Positions 49,578-62,498 of a stretch of 64,000 bases of DNA are shown piece after piece; the first letter of the stretch is position 1; each line of letters starts with the position of its first letter. The notes under the pieces were generated by a model. That model was not told where the DNA came from and did no database searches. It saw nothing but the letters and a program-made list of their open reading frames with translations. The stretch lies in assembly GCA_033782935.1 (NCBI GenBank), contig JAWQEG010001559.1:930001-994000 (forward strand), given 5' to 3'. The position numbers were made by a program, and so were the translations under genes. The stretch comes from Petrolisthes cinctipes (taxonomy: Eukaryota > Arthropoda > Malacostraca > Decapoda > Porcellanidae).

Positions 49578-52206
49578 CACTGTACAGATTGCTTCTGGGA
49601 CCCCAAAATATTGAATTTTCGGGTGTTTAGGGCCAGAATTTGAGATATAAACGGGTACAGAAGATGAATGCACATATCGACTTTTGGGTACCTAAAAGAT
49701 CGATTTTCAGTATGTTTTTAGCCTGTATTTTGAAAATACTCTAAAACGGAGTAGGCATGTACAGATACCTTCTGGGACCTCTAAATATCGAATTTTCGGG
49801 TGTTTTGGGACTGAATTTTAGATATCGATTTTTTGGCACCTAAAATGTCGATTTTTAGCATGTTTTTAGCCTATATTTTGAAAATATTCTAGCACTGTGT
49901 AGGTATGTACAGATTGCTTCTGGGACCCCAAAATATTGAATTTTCGGGTGTTTTGAGCCTGAATTTGAGATATAAACGAGTACAGAAGATACATGCACAT
50001 ATTGACTTTGGGCATCTAAAATATCGATTTTCAGCATGTTTTGGGCCTGTATTTTGAAAATACTCTAACACTGAGTAGGCATGTACAGATTGCTTCTGGG
50101 ACCCCAAAATATTGAATTTTCGGGTGTTTTGAGCCTGAATTTGAGATATAAACGGGTACTGAAGATGCATGCACATATCGACTTTTGTGCACCTAAAAGA
50201 TCGATTTTCAGTATGTTTTGAGCATGTATTTTGAAAATACTCTAACACGGAGTAGGCATGTACAGATCGCTTCTGGGACCCCTAAATATCGAATTTTCGG
50301 GTGTTTTGGGACTGAATTTGAGATATCGACTTTTTGGCACCTAAAAGATCGATTTTTAGCATGTTTTTAGCCTATATTTTGAAAATATTCTAGCACTGTA
50401 CAGATTGCTTCTGGGACCCCAAAATATTGAATTTTCGGGTGTTTAGGGCCAGAATTTGAGATATAAACGGGTACAGAAAATGCATGCACATATCGACTTT
50501 TGGGCACCTAAAAAATCGATTTTCAGTATGCTTTTAGCCTGTATTTTGAAAATACTCTAACACGGAGTAGGCATGTACAGATACCTTCTGGGACCTCTAA
50601 ATATCGAATTTTCGGGTGTTTTGGGACTGAATTTGAGATATCGATTTTTTGGCACCTAAAATGTCGATTTTTAGCATGTTTAAATTTAGCCTTTTTTTTG
50701 AAAATATTCTAGCACTGTGTAGGCATGTACAGATTGCTCCTGGGACCTCAAAATATTGAATTTTCGGGTGTTTTGAGCCTGAATTTGAGATATAAACGGG
50801 TACAGAAGATACATGCACATATTGACTTTGGGCATCTAAAATATCGATTTTCAGCATGTTTTGGGCCTGTATTTTGAAAATACTCTAACACTGAGTAGGC
50901 ATATACAGATTGATTCTGGGACCCCAAAATATTGAATTTTCGGTTGTTTTGAGCCTGAATTTGAGGTATAAACGGGTACTGAAGATGCATGCACATATCG
51001 ACTTTTGTGCGCCTAAAAGATCGATTTTCAGTATGTTTTAAGCATGTATTTTGAAAATACTCTAACACGGAGTAGGCATGTACAGATCGCTTCTGGGACC
51101 CCTAAATATCGAATTTTCGGGTGTTTTGGGACTGAATTTGAGATATCGACTTTTTGGCACCTAAAAGATCGATTTTTAGCATGTTTTTAGCCTATATTTT
51201 AAAATATTCTAGCACTGTACAGATTGCTTCTGGGACCCCAAAATATTGAATTTTCGGGTGTTTTGAGCCTGAATTTGAGATATAAACGGGTACAGAAGAT
51301 ACATGCACATATTGACTTTGGGAACCAAAAATATCGATTTTCAGCATGTTTTTGGCCTGTATTTTGAAAATACTCTAACACGGAGTAGGCATGTACAGAT
51401 CGCTACTGAGACCCCAAAATATCGAATTTTCGGGTGTTTAGGGCCAGAATTTGAGATATAAACGGGTACTGAAGATGCATGCACATATCGACTTTTGGGC
51501 ACCTAAAAGATCGATTTTCAGTATGTTTTTGGCCTGTATTTTGAAAATACTCTAACACAGTGTAGGCATGTACAGATACCTTCTGGGACCTCTAAATATC
51601 GAATTTTCGGGTGTTTTGGGACTGAATTTGAGATATCGATTTTTTGGCACCTAAAATGTCGATTTTTAGCATGTTTTTAGCCTATATTTTGAAAATATTC
51701 TAGCACTGTGTAGGAATGTACAGATTGCTTCTGGGACCCCAAAATATTGAATTTTCGGGTGTTTTGAGCCTGAATTTGAGATATAAACGGGTACAGAAGA
51801 TACATGCACATATTGACTTTGGGCATCTAAAATATCGATTTTCAGCATGTTTTGGGCCTGTATTTTGAAAATTCTCTAACACTGAGTAGGCATGTACAGA
51901 TTGCTTCTGGGACCCCAAAATATTGAATTTTCGGGTATTTTGAGCCTTAATTTGAGATATAAATGGATACTGAAGATGCATGCACATATCGACTTTTGTG
52001 CACCTAAAAGATCGATTTTCAGTATGTTTTGAGCATGTATTTTGAAAATACTCTAACACGGAGTAGGCATGTACAGATCGCTTCTGAGACCCCTAAATAT
52101 CGAATTTTCGGGTGTTTTGGGACTGAATTTGAGATATCGACTTTTTGGCACCTAAAAGATCGATTTTTAGCATGTTTTGGGCCTGAATTTTGAAAATATT
52201 CTAGAA
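49578..52206 (+). repeat. About 817-bp pentameric units plus a hexamer
   Basis: Shortened B2 junctions near 49,578, 50,394, 51,213 and 52,205 are spaced about 816, 819 and 992 bp. The first two units are pentamers: C/A1 chimera, B1, C2, A2, B2. The third regains a separate C1 and A and is hexameric. Local oddities include CATGTTTAAATTTAGCC followed by a T-rich TTTTTTTTGAAAATATTC near 50,690, and A monomers with AGTATGCTTTTAGCCTG near 50,525. Confidence 0.8.
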
Positions 52207-53029
52207 CTGTACAGATTGCTTCTGGGACCCCAAAATATTGAATTTTCGGGTGTTTAGGGCCAGAATTTGAGATATAAACGGGTACAGAAGATGCATGCAC
52301 ATATCGACTTTTGGGCACCTAAAAGATCGATTTTCAGTATGTGTTTAGCCTGTATTTTGAAAATACTCTAACACAGAGTAGGCATGTACAGATACCTTCT
52401 GGGACCTCTAAATATCGAATTTTCGGGTGTTTTGGGACTGAATTTGAGATATCGATTTTTTGCACCTAAAATGTCGATTTTTAGCATGTTTTTAGCCTAT
52501 ATTTTGAAAATATTCTAGCACTGTGTAGGCATGTACAGATTGCTTCTGGGACCCCAAAATATTGAATTTTCGGGTGTTTTGAGCCTGAATTTGAGATATA
52601 AACGGGTACAGAAGATACATGTACATATTGACTTTGGGCACCAAAAATATCGATTTTCAGCATGTTTTGGGCCTGAATTTTGAAAATACTCTAACACGGA
52701 GTAGGCATGTACAGATCGCTTCTGGGACCCAAAAATATCGAATTTTCGGGTGTTTAGGGCCAGAATTTGAGATATAAACGGGTACAGAAGATGCATGCAC
52801 ATATCGACTTTTGGGCACCTAAAAGATCGATTTTCAGTATGTTTTTGGCCTGTATTTTGAAAATACTCTAACACTGAGTAGGCATGTACAGATTGCTTCT
52901 GGGACCCCAAAATATTGAATTTTCGGGTGTTTTGGGACTGAATTTGATATATCAATTTTTTGGCACCTAAAATGTCGATTTTTAGCATGTTTTAAGCCTA
53001 TATTTTGAAAATATTCTAGCACTGAGTAG
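52207..53029 (+). repeat. Satellite block (C/A1, B1, C1, A1, B hybrid)
   Basis: After the junction near 52,205 come a C/A1 chimera with AGTATGTGTTTAGCCTG, B1 lacking one G (TTTTTTGCACC), C1 (52,529), A1 (about 52,705) ending CACTGAGTAG, and a monomer beginning like C/A2 (GATTGCTTC) but continuing as B1 (GGGACTGAATTTGATATATC). Only satellite is present. Confidence 0.75.
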
Positions 53030-53758
53030 GCATGTACAGATTGCTTCTGGGACCCCAAAATATTGAATTTTCGGGTGTTTTGAGCCTGAATTTGAGATAT
53101 AAACGTGTACAGAAGATACATGCACATATTGACTTTGGGCACCAAAAATATCGATATTCAGCATGTTTTGGGCCTGAATTTTGAAAATACTCTAACACGG
53201 AGTAGGCATGTACAGATCGCTTCTGGGACCCCAAAATATCGAATTTTCGGGTGTTTAGGCCAGAATTTGAGATATAAACGGGTACAGAAGATGCATGCAC
53301 ATATCGACTTTTGGGCTCCTAAAAGATCGATTTTCAGTATGTTTTTGGCCTGTATTTTGAAAATACTCTAACACGGAGTAGGCATGTATAGATACCTTCT
53401 GGGACCTCTAAATATCGAATTTTCGGGTGTTTTGGGACTGAATTTGAGATATCGATTTTTTGGCACCTAAAATGTCGATTTTTAGCATGTTTTTAGCCTA
53501 TATTTTGAAAATATTCTAGCACTGTAGGCATGTACAGATTGCTTCTGGGACCCCAAAATATTGAATTTTCGAGTGTTTTGAACCTGAATTTGAGATATAA
53601 ACGGGTACTGAAGATGCATGCCCATATCGACTTTTGTGCACCAAAAAGATCGATTTTCAGTATGTTTTGAGCATGTATTTTGAAAATACTCTAACACGGA
53701 GTAGGCATGTACAGATCGCTTCTGGGACCCCTAAATATCGAATTTTCGGGTGTTTTGG
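53030..53758 (+). repeat. 5,310-bp-offset duplication, left copy (partner 58,340-59,068)
   Basis: Shared private marks: GGTGTTTAGGCCAGAATT (one G lost), TTTTGGGCTCCTAAAAG, GCATGTATAGATACC, and a two-base-shortened B junction CACTGTAGGCATG. Monomers: C1 (53,030), A1, B1, C/A2 and the start of B2. The copies part where one reads GGGAATGAA and the other GAGCCTGAA. Confidence 0.84.
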
Positions 53759-56416
53759 GAATGAATTTGAGATATCGACTTTTTGGCACCTAAAAGATCG
53801 ATTTTTAGCATGTTTTTAGCCTATATTTTGAAAATACTCTAACACGGAGTAGGCATGTACAGATCGCTTCTGGGACCCCAAAATATCGAATTTTCGGGTG
53901 TTTTGAGCCTGAATTTGAGATATAAACGGGTACTGAAGATGCATGCACATATCGACTTTTGTGCACCTAAAAGATCGATTTTCAGCATGTTTTAGGCCTG
54001 AATTTTGAAAATACTCTAACACGGAGTAGGCATGTACAGATCGCTTCTGGGACCCCAAAATATCGAATTTTCGGGTGTTTAGGGCCAGAATTTGAGATAT
54101 AAACGGGTACAGAAGATGCATGCACATATCGATTTTTGGGCACCTAAAAGATCGATTTTCAGTATGTTTTGGCCTGTATTTTGAAAATACTCTAACACGG
54201 AGTAGGCATGTACAGATACCTTCTGGGACCTCTAAATATCGAATTTTCGGGTGTTTTGGGTCTGAATTTGAGATATCGATTTTTTGGCACCTAAAATGTC
54301 GATTTTTAGCATGTTTTTAGCCTATATTTTGAAAATATTCTAGCACTGTGTAGGCATGTACAGATTGCTTCTGGGACCCCAAAATATTGAATTTTCGGGT
54401 GTTTTGAGCCTGAATTTGAGATATAAACGGGTACAGAAGATACATGCACATATTGACTTTGGGCACCAAAAATATCGATTTTCAGCATGTTTTGGGCCTG
54501 AATTTTGAAAATACTCTAACACGGAGTAGGCATGTACAGATCGCTTCTGGGACCCCAAAATATTGAATTTTCGGGTGTTTAGGGCCAGAATTTGAGATAT
54601 AAACGGGTACTGAAGATGCATGCACATATCGACTTTTGTGCACCTAAAAGATCGATTTTCAGTATGTTTTGAGCATGTATTTTGAAAATACTCTAACACG
54701 GAGTAGGCATGTACAGATCGCTTCTGGGACCCCTAAATATCGATTTTTGGGGTGTTTTGGGACTGAATTTGAGATATCGACTTTTTGGCACCTAAAAGAT
54801 CGATTTTTAGCCTATATTTTGAAAATATTCTAGCACTGTACAGATTGCTTCTGGGACCCCAAAATATTGAATTTTCGGGTGTTTTGAGCCTGAATTTGAG
54901 ATAAAAACGGGTACAGAAGATACATGCACATATTGACTTTGGGCACCAAAAATATCGATTTTCAGCATGTTTTGGTCCTGAATTTTGAAAATACTCTAAC
55001 ACGGAGTAGGCATGTTCAGATCGCTTCTGGGACCCAAAAATATCGAATTTTCGGGTGTTTAGGGCCAGAATTTGAGATATAAACGGGTACAGAAGATGCA
55101 TGCACATATCGATTTTTGGGCACCTAAAAGATCGATTTTCAGTATGTTTTTGGCTTGTATTTTGAAAATACTCTAACACGGAGTAGGCATGTACAGATAC
55201 CTTCTGGGACCTCTAAATATGGAATTTTCGGGTGTTTTGGGTCTGAATTTGAGATATCGATTTTTTGGCACCTAAAATGTCGATTTTTAGCATGTTTTTA
55301 GCCTATATTTTGAAAATATTCTAGCACTGTGTAGGCATGTACAGATTGCTTCTGGGACCCCAAAATATTGAATTTTCGGGTGTTTTGAGCCTGAATTTGA
55401 GATATAAACGGGTACAGAAGATACATGCACATATTGACTTTGGGCACCAAAAATATCGATTTTCAGCATGTTTTGGGCCTGAATTTTGAAAATACTCTAA
55501 CACGGAGTAGGCATGTACAGATCGCTTCTGGGACCCCTAAATATCGAATTTTCGGGTGTTTTGGGAATGAATTTGAGATATCGACTTTTTGGCACCTAAA
55601 AGATCGATTTTTAGCATGTTTTTAGCCTATATTTTGAAAATACTCTAACACGGAGTAGGCATGTACAGATCGCTTCTGGGACCCCAAAATATCGAATTTT
55701 CGGGTGTTTTGAGCCTGAATTTGAGATATAAACGGGTACTGAAGATGCATGCACATATCGACTTTTGTGCACCTAAAAGATCGATTTTCAGCATGTTTTA
55801 GGCCTGAATTTTGAAAATACTCTAACACGGAGTAGGCATGTACAGATCGCTTCTGGGACCCCAAAATATCGAATTTTCGGGTGTTTAGGGCCAGAATTTG
55901 AGATATAAACGGGTACAGAAGATGCATGCACATATCGATTTTTGGGCACCTAAAAGATCGATTTTCAGTATGTTTTGGCCTGTATTTTGAAAATACTCTA
56001 ACACGGAGTAGGCATGTACAGATACCTTCTGGGACCTCTAAATATCGAATTTTCGGGTGTTTTGGGTCTGAATTTGAGATATCGATTTTTTGGCACCTAA
56101 AATGTCGATTTTTAGCATGTTTTTAGCCTATATTTTGAAAATATTCTAGCACTGTGTAGGCATGTACAGATTGCTTCTGGGACCCCAAAATATTGAATTT
56201 TCGGGTGTTTTGAGCCTGAATTTGAGATATAAACGGGTACAGAAGATACATGCACATATTGACTTTGGGCACCAAAAATATCGATTTTCAGCATGTTTTG
56301 GGCCTGAATTTTGAAAATACTCTAACACGGAGTAGGCATGTACAGATCGCTTCTGGGACCCCAAAATATTGAATTTTCGGGTGTTTAGGGCCAGAATTTG
56401 AGATATAAACGGGTAC
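53759..56416 (+). repeat. 1,806-bp-offset duplication region
   Basis: About 53,676-54,610 recurs at 55,482-56,416. Shared marks: GGGAATGAATTTGAG, a B2 whose end is replaced by an A-type end (CCTATATTTTGAAAATACTC), TTTTAGGCCTGAA, CGATTTTTGGGCACC, TATGTTTTGGCCTG and GGGTCTGAATTTG. Between the copies, 54,605-55,505 matches 61,598-62,498 at offset 6,993. A third partial copy of the GGGAATGAA-marked B2/A end lies at about 59.19-59.5 kb (offset 5,487). Confidence 0.85.
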
Positions 56417-58339
56417 AGAAGATGCATGCACATATCGACTTTTGGGCACCTAAAACATCGATTTTGAGTATGTTTTTGGCCTGTATTTTGAAAATACTCT
56501 AACACGGAGTAGGCATGTACAGATACCTTCTGGGACCTCTAAATATCGAATTTTCGGGTGTTTTGGGACTGAATTTGAGATATCGATTTTTTGGCACCTA
56601 AAATGTCGATTTTTAGCATGTTTTTAGCCTATATTTTGAAAATATTCTAGCACTGTAGGCATGTACAGATTGCTTCTGGGACCCCAAAATATTGAATTTT
56701 CGGGTGTTTTGAGCCTGAATTTGAGATATAAACGGGTACTGAAGATGCATGCACATATCGACTTTTGTGCACCTAAAAGATCGATTTTCAGTATGTTTTG
56801 AGCATGTATTTTGAAAATACTCTAACACGGAGTAGGCATGTACAGATCGCTTCTGGGACCCCTAAATATCGAATTTTCGGGTGTTTTGAGACTGAATTTG
56901 AGATATAAACGGGTACTGAAGATGCATGCACATATCGACTTTTGTGCACCTAAAAGATCGATTTTCAGTATGTTTTGAGCATGTATTTTGAAAATACTCT
57001 AACACGGAGTAGGCATGTACAGATACCTTCTGGGACCTCTAAATATCGAATTTTCGGGTGTTTTGGGACTGAATTTGAGATATCGATTTTTTGGCACCTA
57101 AAATATCGATTTTCAGCATGTTTTTAGCCTATATTTTGAAAATATTCTAGCACTGTGTAGGCATGTACAGATTGCTTCTGGGACCCCAAAATATTGAATT
57201 TTCGGGTGTTTTGAGCCTGAATTTGAGATATAAACGGGTACAGAAGATACATGCACATATTGACTTTGGGAATCTAAAATATCGATTTTCAGCATGTTTT
57301 GGGCCTGTATTTTGAAAATACTCTAACACTGAGTAGGCATGTACAGATTGCTTCTGGGACCCCAAAATATTGAATTTTCGGGTGTTTTGAGCCTGAATTT
57401 GAGATATAAACGGGTACTGAAGATGCATGCACATATCGACTTTTGTGCACCTAAAAGATCGATTTTCAGTATGTTTTGAGCATGTATTTTTAAAATACTC
57501 TAACACGGAGTAGGCATGTACAGATCGCTTCTGGGACCCCTAAATATCGAATTTTCGGGTGTTTTGGGACTGAATTTGAGATATCGACTTTTTGGCACCT
57601 AAAAGATCGATTTTTAACATGTTTTTAGCCTATATTTTAAAAATATTCTAGCACTGAGTAGGCATGTACAGATTGCTTCTGAGACCCCAAAATATTGAAT
57701 GTTCGGGTGTTTTGAGCCTGAATTTGAGATATAAACGGGTACAGAAGATACATGCACATATTGACTTTGGGCACCAAAAATATCGATTTTCAGCATGTTT
57801 TGGGCCTGAATTTTGAAAATACTCTAACACGGAGTAGGCATGTACAGATCGCTTCTGGGACCCCAAAATATCGAATTTTCGGGTGTTTAGGGCCAGAATT
57901 TGAGATATAAACGGGTACAGAAGATACATGCACATATCGACTTTTGGGCACCTAAAAGATCGATTTTCAGTATGTTTTTGGCCTGTATTTTGAAAAAACT
58001 CTAACACGGAGTAGGCATGTACAGATCGCTTCTGGGACCCCTAAATATCGAATTTTCGGGTGTTTTGGGACTGAATTTGAGATATCGACTTTTTGGCACC
58101 TAAAAGATCGATTTTTAGCATGTTTTTAGCCTATATTTTGAAAATATTCTAGCACTGAGTAGGCATGTACAGATCGCTTCTGGGACCCCTAAATATCGAA
58201 TTTTCGGGTGTTTTGAGCCTGAATTTGAGATATAAACGGGTACTGAAGATGCATGCACATTTCGACTTTTGTGCACGTAAAAGATCGATTTTCAGCATGT
58301 TATGGGCCTGAATTTTGAAAATACTCTAACACGGAGTAG
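56417..58339 (+). repeat. Satellite block between duplications
   Basis: Contains A1, B1, a C/A2 with the CACTGTAGGCATG junction (about 56,653), B2 fronts fused to A2 backs (about 56,833), a B1 with TAAAATATCGATTTTCAGC (about 57,010), C2 (57,161), A2, B2, C1 (57,662), A1, B2 and another B2/A2 chimera (about 58,162). Repeated B2/A2 fusions show frequent monomer-phase exchange. Confidence 0.77.
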
Positions 58340-59068
58340 ACATGTACAGATTGCTTCTGGGACCCCAAAATATTGAATTTTCGGGTGTTTTGAGCCTGAA
58401 TTTGAGATATAAACGGGTACAGAAGATACATGCACATATTGACTTTGGGCACCAAAAATATCGATTTTCAGCATGTTTTGGGCCTGAATTTTGAAAATAC
58501 TCTAACACGGAGTAGGCATGTACAGATCGCTTCTGGGACCCCAAAATATCGAATTTTCGGGTGTTTAGGCCAGAATTTGAGATATAAACGGGTAGAGAAG
58601 ATGCATGCACATATCGACTTTTGGGCTCCTAAAAGATCGATTTTCAGTATGTTTTTGGCCTGTATTTTGAAAATACTCTAACACGGAGTAGGCATGTATA
58701 GATACCTTCTGGGACCTCTAAATATCGAATTTTCGGGTGTTTTGGGACTGAATTTGAGATATCGATTTTTTGGCACCTAAAATGTCGATTTTTAGCATGT
58801 TTTTTGCCTATATTTTGAAAATATTCTAGCACTGTAGGCATGTACAGATTGCTTCTGGGACCCCAAAATATTGAATTTTCGGGTGTTTTGAGCCTGAATT
58901 TGAGATATAAACGGGTACTGAAGATGCATGCACATATCGACTTTTGTGCACCTAAAAGATCGATTTTCAGTATGTTTTGAGCATGTATTTTGAAAATACT
59001 CTAACACGGAGTAGGCATGTACAGATCGCTTCTGGGACCCCTAAATATCGAATTTTCGGGTGTTTTGA
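58340..59068 (+). repeat. 5,310-bp-offset duplication, right copy
   Basis: Copy of 53,030-53,758. Differences include GTAGAGAAGATG for GTACAGAAGATG and TTTTTTGCCTATATT for TTTTTAGCCTATATT. It is flanked on the left by a diverged C-like end (CAGCATGTTATGGGCCTG, GGAGTAGACATG) not shared with the left copy. Confidence 0.84.
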
Positions 59069-61597
59069 GCCTGAATTTGAGATATAAACGGGTACTGAAG
59101 ATGCATGCACATATCGACTTTTGTGCACCTAAAAGATCGATTTTCAGTATGTTTTGAGCATGTATTTTGAAAATACTCTAACACGGAGTAGGCATGTACT
59201 GATCGCTTCTGGGACCCCTAAATATCGAATTTTCGGGTGTTTTGGGAATGAATTTGAGATATCGACTTTTTGGCACCTAAAAGATCGATTTTTAGCATGT
59301 TTTTAGCCTATATTTTGAAAATACTCTAACACGGAGTAGGCATGTACAGATCGCTTCTGGGACCCCAAAATATCGAATTTTTTGGGTGTTTTCAGCCTGA
59401 ATTTGAGATATAAACGGGTACTGAAGATGCATGCACATATCGACTTTTGTGCACCTAAAAGATCGATTTTAAGCATGTTTTGGGCCTGAATTTTGAAAAT
59501 ACTCTAACACGGAGTAGGCATGTACAGATCGCTTCTGGGACCCCAAAATATCGAATTTTCGGGTGTTTAGGGCCAGAATTTTAGATATAAACGGGTACAG
59601 AAGATGCATGCACATATCGATTTTTGGGCACCTAAAAGATCGATTTTCAGTATGTTTTTGGCTTGTATTTTGAAAATACTCTAACACGGAGTAGGCATGT
59701 ACAGATACCTTCTGGGACCTCTAAATATGGAATTTTCGGGTGTTTTGGGTCTGAATTTGAGATATCGATTTTTTGGCACCTAAAATGTCGATTTTTAGCA
59801 TGTTTTTAGCCTATATTTTGAAAATATTCTAGCGCTGTGTAGGCATGTACAGATTGCTTCTGGGACCCCAAAATATTGAATTTTCGGGTGTTTTGAGCCT
59901 GAATTTGAGATATAAACGGGTACTGAAGATGCATGCACATATCGACTTTTGTGCACCTAAAAGATCGATTTTCAGTATGTTTTGAGCATGTATTTTGAAA
60001 ATACTCTAACACGGAGTAGGCATGTACAGATCGCTTCTGGGACCCCTAAATATCGAATTTTCGGGTGTTTTGGGACTGAATTTGAGATATCGACTTTTTG
60101 GCACCTAAAAGATCGATTTTTAGCATGTTTTTAGCCTATATTTTGAAAATATTCTTGCACTGAGAAGGCATGTACAGATTGCTTCTGGGACCCCAAAATA
60201 TTGAATTTTCGGGTGTTTTGAGCCTGAATTTGAGATATAAACGGGTACAGAAGATACATGCACAAATTGACTTTGGGCACCAAAAATATCGATTTTCAGC
60301 ATGTTTTGGGCCTGAATTTTGAAAATACTCTAACACGGACTAGGCATGTACAGATCGCTTCTGGGACCCCAAAATATCGAATTTTCGGGTGTTTAGGGCC
60401 TGAATTTGAGATATAAACGGGTACAGAAGATGCAAGCACATATCGACTTTTGGGCATCTAAAAGATCGATTTTCAGTATGTTTTTGGCTTGTATTTTGAA
60501 AATACTCTAACACGGAGTAGGCATGTACAGATACCTTCTGGGACCTCTAAATATCGAATTTTCGGGCGTTTTTGGACTGAATTTGAGATATCGATTTTTT
60601 GGCACCTAAAATGTCGATTTTTAGCATGTTTTTAGCCTATATTTTGAAAATATTCTAGCACTGTGTAGGCATGTACAGATTGCTTCTGGGACTCCAAAAT
60701 ATTGAATTTTCGGGTGTTTTGAGCCTGAATTTGAGATATAAACGGGTACAGAAGATACATGCACATATTGAATTTGGGCATCTAAAATATCGATTTTTAG
60801 AATGTTTTGGGCCTGTATTTTGAAAATACTCTAACACTGAGTAGGCATGTACAGATTGCTTCTGGGACCCCAAAATATTGAATTTTCGGGTGTTTTGAGC
60901 CTGAAATTGAGATATAAACAGGTACTGAAGATGCATGCACATATCGACTTTTGTGCACCTAAAAGATCGATTTTCAGTATGTTTTGGGCCTGAATTTTGA
61001 AAATACTCTAACACAGAGTAGGCATGTACAGATCGCTTCTGGGACCCCAAAATATCGAATTTTTGGGTGTTTAGGGCCAAAATTTGAGATATTAACGGGT
61101 ACAGAAGATGCATGCACATATCGACTTTTGGGCACCTAAAAGATCGATTTTCAGTATGTTTTTGGCCTGTAATTTGAAGATACTCTAACACGGAGTAGGC
61201 ATGTACAGATACCTTCTGGGACCTCTAAATATCGAATTTTCGGGTGTTTTGGGACTGAATTTGAGATATCGATTTTTTGGCACCTAAAATGTCGATTTTT
61301 AGCATGTTTTTAGCCTATATTTTGAAAATATTCTAGCACTGTGTAGGCATGTACAGATTGCTTCTGGGACCCCAAAATATTGAATTTTCGGGTGTTTTGA
61401 GCCTGAATTTGAGATATAAACGGGTACAGAAGATACATGCACATATTGACTTTGGGCATCTAAAATATCGATTTTCAGCATGTTTTGGGCCTGTATTTTG
61501 AAAATACTCTAACACTGAGTAGGCATGTACAGATTGCTTCTGGGACCCCAAAATATTGAATTTTCGGTTGTTTTGAGCCTGAATTTGAGATATAAAC
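59069..61597 (+). repeat. Satellite block with partial third copies
   Basis: 59.19-59.5 kb repeats the GGGAATGAA-marked B2/A element. 59.6-59.8 kb repeats GATTTTTGGGCACC, TTTGGCTTGTATT, AATATGGAATTTTCGG and GGGTCTGAA of the 6,993-offset pair. C1 lies at 60,168 and C2 at 61,347. About 60,985-61,525 recurs at the window end (offset 2,475), sharing ACACAGAGTAGG, GGGCCAAAATTTGAG, GATATTAACGGG and GTAATTTGAAGATAC. Confidence 0.8.
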
Positions 61598-62498
61598 GGG
61601 TACTGAAGATGCATGCACATATCGACTTTTGTGCACCTAAAAGATCGATTTTCAGTATGTTTTGAGCATGTATTTTGAAAATACTCTAACACGGAGTAGG
61701 CATGTACAGATCGCTTCTGGGACCCCTAAATATCGATTTTTGGGGTGTTTTGGGACTGAATTTGAGATATCGACTTTTTGGCACCTAAAAGATCGATTTT
61801 TAGCCTATATTTTGAAAATATTCTAGCACTGTACAGATTGCTTCTGGGACCCCAAAATATTGAATTTTCGGGTGTTTTGAGCCTGAATTTGAGATAAAAA
61901 CGGGTACAGAAGATACATGCACATATTGACTTTGGGCACCAAAAATATCGATTTTCAGCATGTTTTGGGCCTGAATTTTGAAAATACTCTAACACGGAGT
62001 AGGCATGTTCAGATCGCTTCTGGGACCCCAAAATATCGAATTTTCGGGTGTTTAGGGCCAGAATTTGAGATATAAACGGGTACAGAAGATGCATGCACAT
62101 ATCGATTTTTGGACACCTAAAAGATCGATTTTCAGTATGTTTTTGGCTTGTATTTTGAAAATACTCTAACACGGAGTAGGCATGTACAGATACCTTCTGG
62201 GACCTCTAAATATGGAATTTTCGGGTGTTTTGGGTCTGAATTTGAGATATCGATTTTTTGGCACCTAAAATGTCGATTTTTAGCATGTTTTTAGCCTATA
62301 TTTTGAAAATATTCTAGCACTGTGTAGGCATGTACAGATTGCTTCTGGGACCCCAAAATATTGAATTTTCGGGTGTTTTGAGCCTGAATTTGAGATATAA
62401 ACGGGTACAGAAGATACATGCACATATTGACTTTGGGCAACAAAAAATTTCGATTTTCAGCATGTTTTGGGCCTGAATTTTGAAAATACTCTAACACG
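61598..62498 (+). repeat. 6,993-bp-offset duplication, right copy (partner 54,605-55,505)
   Basis: Shared marks in order: ATCGATTTTTGGGGTG, an 11-base loss giving CGATTTTTAGCCTATATT, the shortened junction CACTGTACAG, GAGATAAAAACGGG, CATGTTCAGATCGC, CGATTTTTGG, TTTGGCTTGTATT, AATATGGAATTTTCGG and GGGTCTGAATTTG. This chain of rare variants in the same order makes common descent certain, although the copies are 7 kb apart. Confidence 0.88.
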
